DNA of 64,000 bases. It comes from Heloderma charlesbogerti (taxonomy: Eukaryota > Chordata > Lepidosauria > Squamata > Helodermatidae). The notes below the pieces were generated by a model. It saw nothing but the letters and a program-made list of their open reading frames with translations. It made no database searches and was not told the DNA's origin. Where the stretch lies: NCBI GenBank assembly GCA_026122225.1, contig JANEZZ010003061.1, positions 3,472,001-3,536,000 on the forward strand, in the 5' to 3' direction. This document shows, one piece after another, positions 1 through 10,610 of this stretch; the stretch's first letter is position 1; each line of letters starts with the position of its first letter. Made by a program: the position numbers and the translations under genes.

Positions 1-314
1 TATAACAATAGCTCCTCATATTGGAAGTGAATTAAATTAATGGCCATTGTAGAGTCTCACAGAAATCAGCTTATTAGATATATCTTTTTGTGCTACAATT
101 TGTCCAATTCTAGGCCATGGTATCCTTTGTGAAAGATAAAATTATTGCTTCCAACACTGAATCTTCAATTTAGCAGATATATATTTATATAAACATGTTT
201 TAAACACATCAGGTCCCCCCCCCCCGTTCACTACTGTATTTGGTTATTATTTTATATAAGAACAAAAGGAATCAATAGTTTATAGTCAATATATGATCTA
301 ATTTTCCTTGTATT

Positions 315-674
315 GGGCAGAATCCAGTGCTGCCCATCTGCTAAGCAGAGCTGGCCACCAATTCTGGTCTGCGCATGGCCAGCCCTGCCAGTTCTGCTCC
401 GGAAGTGGCCCTACCACTTGCAGAATGACAATATAGCACTTCTAGAGGCAAGATGTGAAGTGAGCAGAAATGCTCATTTCTGGAAGGGGGCAGGTCGGCG
501 GAGCTTCCTTATGCAGGCTCTGCCAACCTACGCCCTTCCAGAAACGAGTGTTTCCGCTTGTTTTGGCTTGCCTCCAGAATTGCTAAATTGCTGTTCCACA
601 AGTGGTAGGGTCCACCTGTGGATTGGAAGTGTCAGGGCTGGCTGCACATGCAAGGGCAGGGTTGGATTCTTCCC
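315..674. mobile_element. Short non-autonomous DNA transposon (GGGCAG family), copy 1
   Basis: The left end reads GGGCAGAATCCAG and the right end reads, on the other strand, GGGAAGAATCCAA, so the ends form 13-bp terminal inverted repeats. Both are flanked by the trinucleotide ATT (312-314 and 675-677), a 3-bp target-site duplication. The interior (about 470-600) resembles elements at 42351-42661 and 61955-62225. The 152-codon open frame across it is chance. The superfamily is not certain; 3-bp duplications suggest PIF/Harbinger or a relative. Confidence 0.65.
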
Positions 675-677
675 ATT

Positions 678-1571
678 AAATGGAAAATGCAGCTGTAAAG
701 CATATTCTGCATGCTTTAAGTTCCTCTTCTGTAACATGATCTTAATTTGTAATATTATGATCCTTACCTAGATCTTTGACAAGGCCATGCTCCTAATACC
801 TGATAACACTTTCTTTATCTCAGTGTAACAGAACTTGATGACACAGGATCAAAAAAGTGCAAAAAGCATGCAGTAATGAAAAAAAGAATAGCAGCTATAT
901 AGGAAAAGACAGTGGATTGAATCCAAGCTTGCACAAGTGCACCACAGTCCACACTGTTCAGGAAGATTCCCGGAACATCTGGAAAGGCTTGGGGGCACAG
1001 GGGGAGGAGGAAGTGGGGAAAATAATCTTTTGTTTGAGCATCATTCTGCTTGCACAACTTCGGAGCCAACCCAGTATATTCTATTCAAAATATAGTCACT
1101 CTTTTTTGAAGTGGTTCTTCAGAGACATATTTTTTTTGCCCATGAACACTGAAAGGGTTTTAAAGACAATTTCCCTTGAAAAATAATTTTACTCAAAACA
1201 CATCAGGAATTAACGATACTGTCTTTCCCCATATACCTGCTGCTGTTTCCCCCAGTCAGAACTCCTAGTTCATTTTCAGTAACAAATCTTGATGCTGGAA
1301 CTACGTTGCCAATATGCTATCTTTCAAGACACTGATCTAATTTTCTGCCACAATGAGTGCTTCAAGTATCCATTTGTATATTTAATTTAACATTTGAAAG
1401 ATGTTTTTAATTTTCTCTAAGTTACTTGGATTTCCTGTCTGACAGAAAATATTGGATCATGAATTTTCATGTTTCACTTGGGATCCATGTTAGTTCCACG
1501 GTAGCAGCTTTCAAACGTTGACTTGTAATACAATGTATGATTTAGCTTCCATCCAATTCTGAAATTCATAC
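678..1571. other. Intron 12 sequence of B3GLCT, no feature recognised
   Basis: AT-rich sequence without splice-flanked coding blocks. I searched the minus strand for the next B3GLCT exon (exon 13) and saw none, so that exon lies beyond the left edge of the window. Positions 1-311 are similarly featureless apart from a C homopolymer near 216-226. Confidence 0.5.
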
Positions 1572-1671
1572 CTTATTAAAGTATCATCGTCCACAATGAC
1601 TAACCAAGGTGCTGTAGCAGGGCTATGATTTAAAAATCTTTCCAAAATGGCAAAAGTCTTCCCACAATGAC
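1572..1671 (-). CDS. B3GLCT: B3GLCT exon 12 (catalytic aspartate exon)
   Basis: This 100-nt exon encodes, after completing a split Gly codon, [16 protein letters not shown], then [12 protein letters not shown]. It ends with two bases of the next codon. The acceptor (minus strand, ...atatttag) abuts 1671 and a gtatga donor abuts 1572. The DDD run is the DxD-type metal and nucleotide-sugar binding motif of this GT31 glycosyltransferase. In human B3GLCT, from memory, the first Asp is residue 349, changed to Asn in a Peters-plus patient. B3GLCT is an endoplasmic-reticulum enzyme that adds glucose to O-fucose on thrombospondin type 1 repeats. Phase joins exactly to exon 11. The exon looks intact. 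Confidence 0.96.
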
Positions 1672-1954
1672 CTAAATATGAAGCAAAAGTAAGTAAAGGA
1701 ATCCAGTAATTAAATTTATAGTGCAAGTATGGTAAAAGATTTCTTAATTCTTTTCCATATAATGCCAGTTCAGCAATTACATGTGTTCAGATTAGATTAG
1801 ATATAAATCAGATCCATTATTAATCCAGGAAATCCAAATTATTACAGAAGTCATGAAGGATATGCCAGGACCTGGAGGCATCCTGGCTTATTCAACTCTC
1901 ACAGCATAGATTGGGCCCTGCCTGCTGACCCTCACCATGTCCACGGAGTACTTT

Positions 1955-2083
1955 TACTGTTTGTTTATTGTTATTTTATTAATGGATATTGATGTTGCTC
2001 GTAAACCTCCTTGGAAGGATTTGTATCCCAAAAGGCAATTTAAAAAAATAGTTCAACTGAAATAAATAAATAAATAAATAATT
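1955..2083 (+). repeat. Probable L2/CR1-like LINE 3' tail
   Basis: A short T-rich stretch leads to a segment like a non-LTR element 3' end (aaacctccttggaaggatttg...) and finishes in an AAATA repeat. No coding remnant is visible, so the assignment rests on the tail alone. Confidence 0.4.
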
Positions 2084-2125
2084 TTGAATCTCCTTAGTTT
2101 TTGTTTTAAATACATTAATGGCTGT

Positions 2126-2204
2126 AATCTTATACCCACTTACCTGGGAGTAAGCCCCATTGAATGGGACTTGGTTCTGAGTAGACATAACAGGATTATG
2201 CTGT
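2126..2204. repeat. Palindromic interspersed repeat (GTAAGCCCCATT family)
   Basis: The sequence around gggagtaagccccattgaat can fold back on ...gggacttggttctgag, and the outer parts (taatcttata / aacaggatta) also pair. Related copies surround the BovB insertion at 26200-27235 and seem to supply part of the 232-bp tandem unit at 6765-8835. I read it as a small hairpin-forming mobile element common in reptile DNA; the name is not known to me. Confidence 0.55.
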
Positions 2205-4090
2205 TAGTAACCCAAAGAAATTTACCACCAATATTTGTAATTCAGTTGTGTTTAGAAGCTAGGAAGTATTTTTCTCTATAACCCCCCCCCCGACCCCGCA
2301 CCCCCACTACAACTGGAAAACAGAATTCATTTTATATACTGTTAATGTAATAAAACATACATAAAATGTATGAACACAGGATCAGGGAATTTTGATAAAA
2401 AAGTTTCTGTGCATCCAAGGAAGCTACTGAACATTATGCATGAAATTACTTCCTTGCCCAAACCACAACATTTCTCAGCTTGAATATGTGATAGATACAT
2501 GCAGCTATTATTCTGGCACATATATCAAGTACTAGATGTGCCAATAACCTCAGTTGGCATCAGCTGAAGTTCTTTGTTATGGATATAAAGATCTATCTTA
2601 TATAGTGTGGAAATCTGATTTATCATACAGCTATGAGACTGATGGAGGTGCAGAGGAAAATCACAGGCTAAGAATGCAAGCTTGTGCGCCTTTGTGGAAT
2701 CAGCTGTCAGTACACCAGTTTTCTCTTTATACCTACACCTATCTGCATGATGACAAAACCTGCCTTCTGACTGAGCAAGACTGAAAAGAAAAGTGGAAGG
2801 AGATAGGGACCTGAGATAACGCAGTATAGAAGGCAGCAGACAAGAGGTAAAGGGGGCTGAGAAAGCAAGAACCAATGGGGCATGGAAAGGGTGTGAAGAT
2901 AGCAGAAGCCTGAGAGAAAGCAGCAGATAAGGCAAACAGAGTTAAAGGGTAGACAAAGGAAGGGCTGACAGAGGAAGCAGGAAATATAAGGAAGGAGATT
3001 TGGAGGGAAAGAGAACCAAGAAAAAGTCAGCAGGAAAAACAGCTTTAAGTCCACAGTCAATTCTTATGGCTAGGTTTCTGCGCAGATTCCCATCCCTTGG
3101 TGGGCATCTCCAGGTGTTGTGTCAGTGAACAATATGCTGGGACATCTGCTGAGTTCCAGACAGTGGCAGGTGCTATCTGAAGCCCCTGAAATGGAATGCT
3201 GCTGCCTGCCTAGGAAGGTGAGTCCTGCTTACCCTTGGTCCCTCACATCTCCCTGCCTTGCCTCTGGCTCAAAGAAGCTGGCCAGGGTGTGACCCAGTGA
3301 GTATTGGAGGCTGAGCGTGGCAGGAGAGCTGAAGATTACTGGCTGTTTGAGTACACAAGGGAGCTGTTGATGGGAAAGGAGGGCTAATTGGGGGTTCCTT
3401 TTCTCACATCTTGAGGCTCTTCCCTCTTCCTGCCTGGTAGCTTGTCTCTTTCCTGCTTGTCCTGGTTCTTTGCCTCTGCTGCTGTGGGAGGTTGGAGACA
3501 GGTGAAAGGGGTGTGCGCGCGGTGGTCGTGTTGCAGTTAAGGTGAAAGGACAGATTAGGCAGTGGCTGTGTCCCCACTGTGGTGGATCATGATAAATGCA
3601 TGGAGCAGCAGCCAAAGCAGAAGGAAACTGGTTGAGACCGTGAGTCTCCTCCTCTGAAGCTACCAAACAGGAGGAGCAGTAGCTGCTGCCACCTCCAAAT
3701 GAATCCCACCTAAACCAGCCACACAAAATGGCCCTCTCTTGTGCCTCCTCCTCTCACTGCCAGCTCTGCAGGTTACGTCACAGGAAACACATAATCCCAG
3801 TTCCCTCAGTGATGGAGAGAACCTGCTGTGATGGTGAGAGGGGAGATTTGTTGCTCCTTTTCTTTGCTGCCCAGTCTGCCCTCTCCTTCTGGGCTAAATC
3901 CCAGACAGCAGGAGGAGGAGGAACAGTAGTAGCAGCTGCCGCTGGCAGGGAGTGGTGGTCTATAGATCCTAGCTGTCGGATCTTAAGAGGGAACACCGAG
4001 GACAACCTGGAGCCGACCCAGCATTAGGCAGCTCTTCATCTTCTGGATATTCCGTTACTCAAAGTAATATCACAAAATATTAAAACTCAC
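2205..4090. other. Intron 11 of B3GLCT, mostly unassigned
   Basis: There is a C homopolymer at 2282-2291 and a purine-rich stretch near 2780-3050. The more GC-rich part (3220-4020) holds several overlapping open frames on both strands, with no recognisable domain and no splice context. I see no gene here. Confidence 0.4.
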
Positions 4091-4204
4091 CTCTGTCAGT
4101 ATTTGGCACTCCTAAATCTACCGTGGGTATCGAACTTTCTGCATAATCACTATAATATTCAATAAGAGTGGCCTCTCCTTCCCAGGTCTGTTTTACAATG
4201 GGTA
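4091..4204 (-). CDS. B3GLCT: B3GLCT exon 11
   Basis: This 114-nt exon starts with two bases that complete an Ile codon split with exon 10. It then reads [20 protein letters not shown] followed by [17 protein letters not shown], and ends in the first base of a Gly codon. Acceptor ...ttatttttcag sits beside 4204 and donor gtgagt beside 4091. This is the segment before the DDD motif in the glycosyltransferase domain (human residues about 284-322, from memory). Human differs at only a few positions (for example ESQAS where this has EGEAT). The exon is intact. Confidence 0.97.
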
Positions 4205-4504
4205 CTGAAAAATAAATAAGCATACTGAAATGTAAGCCCAACAGTATTTATTTTAATGTTTGAACTTGAGGCAAACTGACATATTCACACAGTTAGAATA
4301 TACAGAGAACTTTTTAATGGTAAGTGGTACATAAATCTATTAAATAAATAAGGAAATAAATAAGGAAATGTCCGCTTATTAGGCCAAGGTAAGTATGCAT
4401 GAGCCATGTGCCCAAACACTCTGTCCCCTTGCGATCCCTTCCCTCTTCCTTTCTCAGTGCACCACAACTGAAGATTTCCCGGGTTTGTTAGCCAGTTTCA
4501 TGTT

Positions 4505-5063
4505 AAGCCTGAACCGGGAGCACATAAGACCAATCCTGGCCCACCTGCATTGGCTGCCTGTCTCTGAGCCCAGTTTAAGGTGCTGGTTTTAACCTATAAA
4601 GTCACTTGGGTCCGCAATACCTGATGGAACGCCTCTCCTGACCTGAACCTGCCCAGACACTACGATCAACATCTGGGGCTTTCCTCTGAGTGCCTCCTCC
4701 AAGGGAGGCTCAGAGGGTGGCAACAAGGCAGAGGGCCTTCTCAGTGGTGCACCCCCCCAACTATGAAATGAACTCCCCACTGAGGCCCACCTGGCACCAA
4801 CACTGTCATCTTTTCAGCACCAGGTTAAGACTGTCCTCTACTCCAAGGCGTTTAATGGCATGTGATGGGGCATTTATCCCAGTTGTCTAAACACGTCTAG
4901 TATTGTATTGAAACTGTTTTTAGCTGTCTAAATGGTTTTAAATTTTGTATATTTAAATTTTTATGCTGTACTTTTATTCTGTATTTTATCGTCTTATGAA
5001 TTATTGTAAAGTGCCCAGAGAGCTTCGGCTGTAAGGCGGTATAGAAATGAATAATAATAATAT
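4505..5063 (+). mobile_element. L2-clade LINE, 3' fragment
   Basis: Decayed reading frames give a segment like the end of L2 ORF2 (LHWLPV near 4545-4565, then a decayed AFSVV near 4738). A T-rich 3' UTR follows, with the motif gcccagagagcttcggctgtaaggcggtatagaaatg, here matched in parts, and an AAT repeat tail at 5049-5061. It is strongly 5'-truncated and older than the copies at 6964 and 32188. Confidence 0.75.
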
Positions 5064-5933
5064 AGCCCACATCTCCTCTGCTGCTATCCCGTAACATCTA
5101 ATACAAAATGCAGGGCATTATGCATCTGTGCCACAACTTCCTTTGCTCTCCTTCACTGCTTGCCACTAGTGGGGGTAGAAACATTGCAATGCTACTATTA
5201 TAGCACGCATTTTGTATTATTAGATATTGTCATGGGCAGAGGGGGAGATATGGGGCTGCTTTTGACAGCAGTCAGCAATGTGCTTTAATGTTGTCTCAGC
5301 CTTAGGCAATGGTAGTGGCCCAGCCCCTCCCCTGTTCCTAAGGACAAAGCACTCTCTGAGAGATGGCTGAAAGTTGATGCTAAAGATGCTGGCTGTGTCG
5401 GTGACTGGGTTTTGTCATTTTTACACTCCCCCCCCCCCAAAAAAAGTGAGACTCCAAACACCAAGGATTCAATGCCACATTTAGGTCTTTGCTAAACATA
5501 TTTCTTGATCCTTTGGGGGAACGGTGGGGTAAAAATAGAAATAAATTATTCTTTCAGAAACGTTTGTTTACTAATCTCCCTTTTGACATTATACAATAAA
5601 ACATTCGCTTATTTTTGGCAGAATAATCTATTTTTGTATGTTCTGAGATGAAGAACACAACTTTTCTGAAATGAGGATCAGATGAAAGAAGTGTGATCCA
5701 CTGACAAAAGCACATGTGCAAACCCCACAGTGGGTACAGCTGTAGAACTCCACGGGAGGAGTTCTTAGCAGATGGCTCCTTAAGGTAACTAAAACTTCAC
5801 CAAGGTTTCCATTTCAATCTGATTTTTAAAAATGGGCACTACTTTTAAACAAAACTTCTACATAAAAGCTATATGCAAAATATGAAATCAACACAACGAT
5901 GTAGTTTGATGTCAGCTGTACAAAGACAGCCCT
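5064..5933. other. Intron 10 stretch without recognised features
   Basis: Only a C homopolymer at about 5429-5438 stands out. No exon, RNA gene or clear repeat ends were seen. Confidence 0.4.
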
Positions 5934-6083
5934 GTTGTTGTTCGGTTGTTCAGTCGGGTCCGACTCTTCGTGACCCCATGGACCATAGCACGCCAGGCCT
6001 TCCTGTCCTCCGCTCTCCCGGAGCGTGACAGCAGAGGCACACTTGTGCAATGGCACACTTGAGCGGAGTGTGCTCAAATTCAT
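5934..6083 (-). mobile_element. RTE-BovB 3' end, 5'-truncated, with target-site duplication
   Basis: The stretch from ttgttgttcggttgttcag through gaccccatggaccatagcac is the BovB 3' end read in reverse. Flanks aaagacagccct (5922-5933) and aaagagagccct (6084-6095) are an 11/12 target-site duplication. About 44 bp without BovB counterpart interrupts the copy near 6027-6070, between the two halves of the normally continuous gagcgtgctcaa stretch. Confidence 0.85.
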
Positions 6084-6095
6084 AAAGAGAGCCCT

Positions 6096-6764
6096 ATTAA
6101 ACTCTTAATTCTCACAGTGGTGGTAAACCTGTGTCTGATCTGTACCTTGGTAGAGCTTATATAATAGAATGTTCCTCCATGTAAAAACTACCTGCACACA
6201 GATGTCAGGAAGAAGTATGAGTGTAGCCTTCAGTTTGACATGCCAATGTTTTTTGTTGTTTTTTTTAACATGCCAGGCATATTTTTGAACAGAGGAGCAT
6301 TCAATCATGTAGGCTTCCCCCTGAGGTCTGAAGTGGTACAACCTATACACAGGTTTATTACCTCAGTGTGAACATGGGCTGTGTTTCCACCAGCAATTTA
6401 CTCCAACCTGCCTGTGCCATGGGGTCCCTGTGGTTCCATGACATCATGGCCATTCAGCCCCAGTGTCGCATTTTATCGCTGAAAAACTGCTTCTTCTGAG
6501 ACTGCTTATAGTCCGACTTTTCCTGGTTATGGCGGCTCCATTACTTACTTGTTTCCACAATTGTGCTGGGTTTGCGGTCTTAGCCCTGCCCATGGGGCGT
6601 GTAGCCCAGCCTTTGTGGGTGTGTCGCTCTGACCTCAGTGAGCCAACCCTTTCCCTCCCTGTTTTCTGAACTTTTCATCGCTGTTTTGGAGCAGGATGCC
6701 GAGGGACCAACTTTTAAAACATCATTGAAAATAAGCACTAGAACACAGCCCATGACCCCAGTCA
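6096..6764. other. Intron 10 stretch without recognised features
   Basis: No exon or repeat end recognised. The 3' part (about 6460-6700) is more GC-rich but has no identifiable coding segment. Confidence 0.35.
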
Positions 6765-6963
6765 AGGGGTGTTTTCTCCCATTGTGCTGAATGAGGCTTG
6801 CCCTCTCAGTGGCCACAGAAAAAGCCCTCAGTTCTTGAAATGCGATTAAGCATGATCTTGAGGCTTTGGTCCATTGCTTTAGGATGTAACTCCTTCACAG
6901 CTTCCAAAAAGAGATCCTGTGCGTTAAAATGGGGGCTGGTTTGGGTCTCTTTCCCACAACTAA

Positions 6964-8309
6964 TCTAGACCCAATTCAGTCGGGCTTCAGGCTTGGGCAT
7001 GGGACAGAAACGGCCTTGGTCGCCTTGGTAGATGATATGAGGAGGGCTCTGGATAGGGGTGAATGCTCCTTCCTTGTTCTCCTCGACCTCTCAGCGGCTT
7101 TCGATACTGTTGACCACGGTATCCTTCTGGACCGCCTGGAGGGATTGGGCATTGGAGACACCGTATTGCGGTGGTTCCGGTCCTTCCTCTCCGGCAGGTA
7201 CCAGAGGGTAGCTCTGGGAGAGGAGGTTTCGGACCTGTGGCCACTTACTTGTGGGGTGCCACAGGGTTCCATCCTCTCCCCGATGCTATTTAACATCTAT
7301 GTGAAGCCGCTGGGGGCTATCATCAGGAGGTTTGGGGTGCAGTGTCATCAATATGCGGATGACACGCAGCTCTACCTCTCATTCAAATCTTCACCAAGGT
7401 TGGCCGTAGAATCCCTGTCCAAATGTCTGGAGACGCTGAGTGGCTGGATGGGGAGGAATAAGCTGAAGCTGAACCCTGACAAGACCGAGGTACTTTTGGT
7501 GGGAGACAAGAGGAGGCTGGGGGATGTTGACCTGGTGTTGAATGGGGTACGGCTACCCTTGAAAGACCAGGTCCGCAGCCTGGGGGTCATTTTGGACTCC
7601 CAGCTGTCCATGGAGGCTCAGGTGTCAGCTGTGAGCCGGACAGCGCTGTATCAACTCCATCTGATACGACGGCTGCGCCCCTTCCTTCCCGACCATCTGC
7701 TCCCATCGGTAGTACATGCCCTGGTCTCCTCTCGTTTAGACTACTGTAATGCGCTCTACGTGGGGTTACCCTTGAAGACGGTTCGGAAACTGCAGCTGGT
7801 ACAAAACGCGACGGCATGCCTGATTAAAGGCAGCCGCCGGCGAGATCACATCACTCCAGTGCTGAAGGAGTTGCACTGGTTACCAGTTGTTTTCCGGGCC
7901 AAATTCAATGTGTTGGTTTTGACCTTTAAAACCCTATATGGTTCTTAAGGAGCGCCTCCAGCAGCACCAGACAGGCCGCTTAACAAGATCAGCCTCGGAT
8001 GGCCTTCCCTCTGTCCCATCAGCCAGGACAGCTAGACTGGTGGGGACGAGGGAGAGGGCCTTTTCTGTGGTGGCCCCCACTCTGTGGAACTCACTCCCTA
8101 GGGAACTCTGTCATGCCCCCTCTTTAATGAGCTTCCGTCGTGCATTAAAAACGTGGTTGTTCAGGCAGGCATTTGGGGTGGATTAGGGTATTTTAGAAAA
8201 TGTTTTTATTGTAGAATTTTATTGTTTTAAACTGTTTTATTGTATGTTGTACATCGCCCAGAGTGATTGGGTGACCAGCCAGGTAGGCGATTAATAAATT
8301 TAATAATAA
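6964..8309 (+). mobile_element. L2-clade LINE, 5'-truncated, young copy
   Basis: From tctagacccaattcagtcgg on, it is nearly identical by eye to the RT half of the element at 32188-35287. It ends in the same 3' UTR (acatcgcccagagtg...ggtgaccagcc) and an AATAA tail. It lies inside the 232-bp tandem array, so it inserted after the array formed. Confidence 0.9.
6966..8186 (+). pseudogene. L2 reverse transcriptase, truncated and frameshifted
   Basis: The frame covers the reverse transcriptase core: LLDLSAAFDTVDH (motif A), CGVPQGSILSPMLFNIY (motif B) and QYADDTQLY with intact YADD at 7352-7363. Thumb and C-terminal parts follow to about 7945. There a 14-bp deletion relative to the copy at 34880 (between ggttc and ttaagg) shifts the frame. 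The C-terminal tail continues in another frame from 7938 to 8186 and ends in the conserved ALKTWLFRQAFGV. The endonuclease domain is absent because of 5' truncation. Codons before 6966 belong to the host tandem repeat, so the apparent Met at 6929 is not the element's start. Confidence 0.9.
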
Positions 8310-8839
8310 AGAAAAATTAGTGTCTCCTCAGAAGTAACTCCCATTGTGCTGAATGAGGCTTGCCTTTGAATGCCTACATCAGAACTTACAGAGATTCCCC
8401 CTCAATTGAAATGGCACACTTTTAAGCCCAGTTCCTTAAATGGGCTTCGGTCCATTGCCTTAGGACGTAACTCCTTCACAGCTTCCAAAAAGAGATCCTG
8501 TGCATTAAAATGGGGGCTGGTTTGGGTCTCTTTCCCACAACTAACCCATTAGTGTCTTGTCAGAAGTAACTCCCATTGTGCTGAATGAGGCTTGCCTTTG
8601 AATGCCTACATCAGAACATACAGAGATTCCCCCTCAATTGAAATGGCACACTTTTAAGCCCAGTTCCTTAAATGGGCTTAAGTCCATTGCCTTAGGACGT
8701 AACTCCTTCACAGCTTCCAAATAGAGATCCTGTGTGTTAAAATGGGGGCTGGTTTTGCTCTCTTTCCCACAACAAACCCATTACTGTCTTGTCAGAAGTA
8801 ACTCCCATTGTGGTCAATGAGGTCCTCTGGGTTAAAATA

Positions 8840-9759
8840 GGGGCTACTTTCCCTCTTTGTGTTCTCCAACCCCCCCCCCCCCGTTTCCCAGCACAAGCAT
8901 GTGTGTGCCTACTTGGAAGTAACTCCCATTGTGCTCACTGAAGCTTGGTCCTGAAATGCAGGTGCATCTGGACTTTCAGGGGAAAGGAGAAGGGATGGGG
9001 GGAGAAGGGGAAAGCCTTATTAAAAATCCCGTACTTCTCCATTAGCTTATCCCGCTGAGGAGGCGGGAACACCGAAGTTGTATGAAGGAGAGGGGGAGAT
9101 GATCCTGGAGGGAGCAGTCAGGCAGAGATGAAAAGATGCACACCTAAGTACCCGTTTTAGGAGCAAAAAAATTTAAAGGGGTGTGGGATGCTCCAGACAC
9201 AGTGCTTTGATTTTTCGCTCCTTCTCTAAAGCAAAACAAAAGGGCTGGGAAGGCAAGGAGGAGACTGGCCAGAGTGGGAAATTTCAACAGGGCAGAGGGG
9301 GCGAGGGAGCAGGGAATCAGAAACAGAAGGAGGTAGGAAAACAGATGGGGTAAGCAGATCCAACCCACTCCAAAAAGGCTCCACCCAGCCATCAAGAGAA
9401 TAATGCAATTAGGGCTCTGTGGAAACAGTGCAGCCTGCCTGGGCACAACCACGATAGACCAGGTCCTTTTGGGACATGGAAACACACAAGAGAGAAAATA
9501 TACTTGGGGAAACAGCACAACAAACCTGGAAAAGAAGTGAAGGAGATAGTGTGGAAACACACCCATGGTTTCTGTCTATCTGGCCTTGTACAGTATTTTA
9601 TGACAGGAACATTCACAAAAAGCAATCCTACACTTTTTCATTACAACAACCAGAGGTGCTTATACAGACAGATAAGTCATCTGCCCCAAAATTGGGGAGA
9701 GATCTGTTACCATCAAGGGCTGAGTGTTATCCTGCCTTGCAGCACTGCCTGCCCTAGGG
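8840..9759. other. Intron 10 stretch, C homopolymer and unassigned sequence
   Basis: A C run of about 14 lies at 8869-8882. Short open frames on the minus strand (9144-9625) overlap one another and match no family I know. Confidence 0.35.
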
Positions 9760-10078
9760 CAAGGGTGTTGAGCCTCTCTCATCCGGAGAGCTGAATTCGA
9801 TTTTAGAGAAGCTCTTGGGGGCTGTATTCCAGTGGTGGATGGGGCCAAAGCCAAAAATGCCAGCATATTTTAGCTTAAAGCTCTTACTACCAGAAACTAA
9901 GCCTTAGGAGAGGCATTTCAACCTTTCAGAATGGGAAAAAAAACTATGCAAAAGCTGGGAAACCACCGAATTATTGGTGGCCAGGGGAAAGGGCATGGCC
10001 ACCTGGGGAACCCCTGAGGGCGACTGGAACCCCAGGTGGACTGAATTTGGCCCATGGGTCTAAGGTTCAACACCTCTG
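9760..10078 (-). mobile_element. hAT-like non-autonomous transposon, copy 1
   Basis: Ends caagggtgttgagcct and, inverted, cagaggtgttgaacct form terminal inverted repeats. The flanking octamers ccctaggg (9752-9759) and tcttaggg (10079-10086) match at 6 of 8 positions, the 8-bp duplication length of hAT elements. The interior (ggggaacccc, ggcatggcc, gttttccca-like blocks) is the reverse complement of the copies at 40124-40474 and 46142-47148. Confidence 0.75.
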
Positions 10079-10086
10079 TCTTAGGG

Positions 10087-10597
10087 CCTTGATAAAGGAC
10101 CCATTGGGTCTGTCTGTGTAGCATTTTCTGTTGGGGAGGCATGTCCCTCCATGGCTGCCCTTTCAGGCATCACTTTTGGAGGGGCTGAGGACCATCTCAA
10201 CTGTCTCTTATTGAAGCACAGTACAGGTGAACTCATATAGTGCCAGGTGAACACTGGCTGCCTATTTTCCCATTTGTGCATGTGGCAGGAGGGTCCTGGT
10301 GGGGTGTCCAAATGAAGATAGTTAACCTGGGACAACTGCTATGTTGGCTTGAATTTGTGTTGAGGATTAATTGGCTCTGGTTGGTTATTCATTCAACCAT
10401 CTGGTGTGTTTGGGAAGAGGGTTATCACTGTGTGCTTGAATGTGATTTTTTTTGCTGTTTTTACAGCAGCGTCACCTTCTTTTAAATGTGATTATACAGG
10501 AAGCAAGAGATCATCAGGTTTGCACGTAATAACAAGTCATTGGTTGTTTAAACCATGGGTTGTTGGGGCCGAGCAGCAGCAAGCGCACTGCCTTCCA
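10087..10597. other. Intron 10 stretch without recognised features
   Basis: No clear repeat ends or coding blocks; it ends at the target-site duplication of the BovB element. Confidence 0.35.
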
Positions 10598-10610
10598 CAT
10601 ACTATGTCAT

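Larger units (their letters stand above)
6765..8835. repeat. Tandem array of a 232-bp unit, interrupted by an L2 element
   Basis: The marker tgtct...cagaagtaactcccattgtg recurs at 8321, 8553 and 8785, giving a period of exactly 232 bp twice. A left-hand partial unit occupies about 6765-6963 and ends at the same point in the unit (tttcccacaacta) where the L2 at 6964 begins. The right flank of that L2 resumes within the unit (ttagtgtct...). The last unit degrades after about 8835, though related fragments recur near 8915-8945. Confidence 0.85.

Noticed and set aside
3229..4027. Overlapping open frames of 99-165 codons in a GC-richer part of intron 11
   Set aside because: No domain, no splice context and frames open on both strands, as expected of biased composition.
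8321..8835. A CRISPR-like array, because of regular repeats
   Set aside because: The 232-bp units are contiguous without spacers, and the genome is vertebrate.
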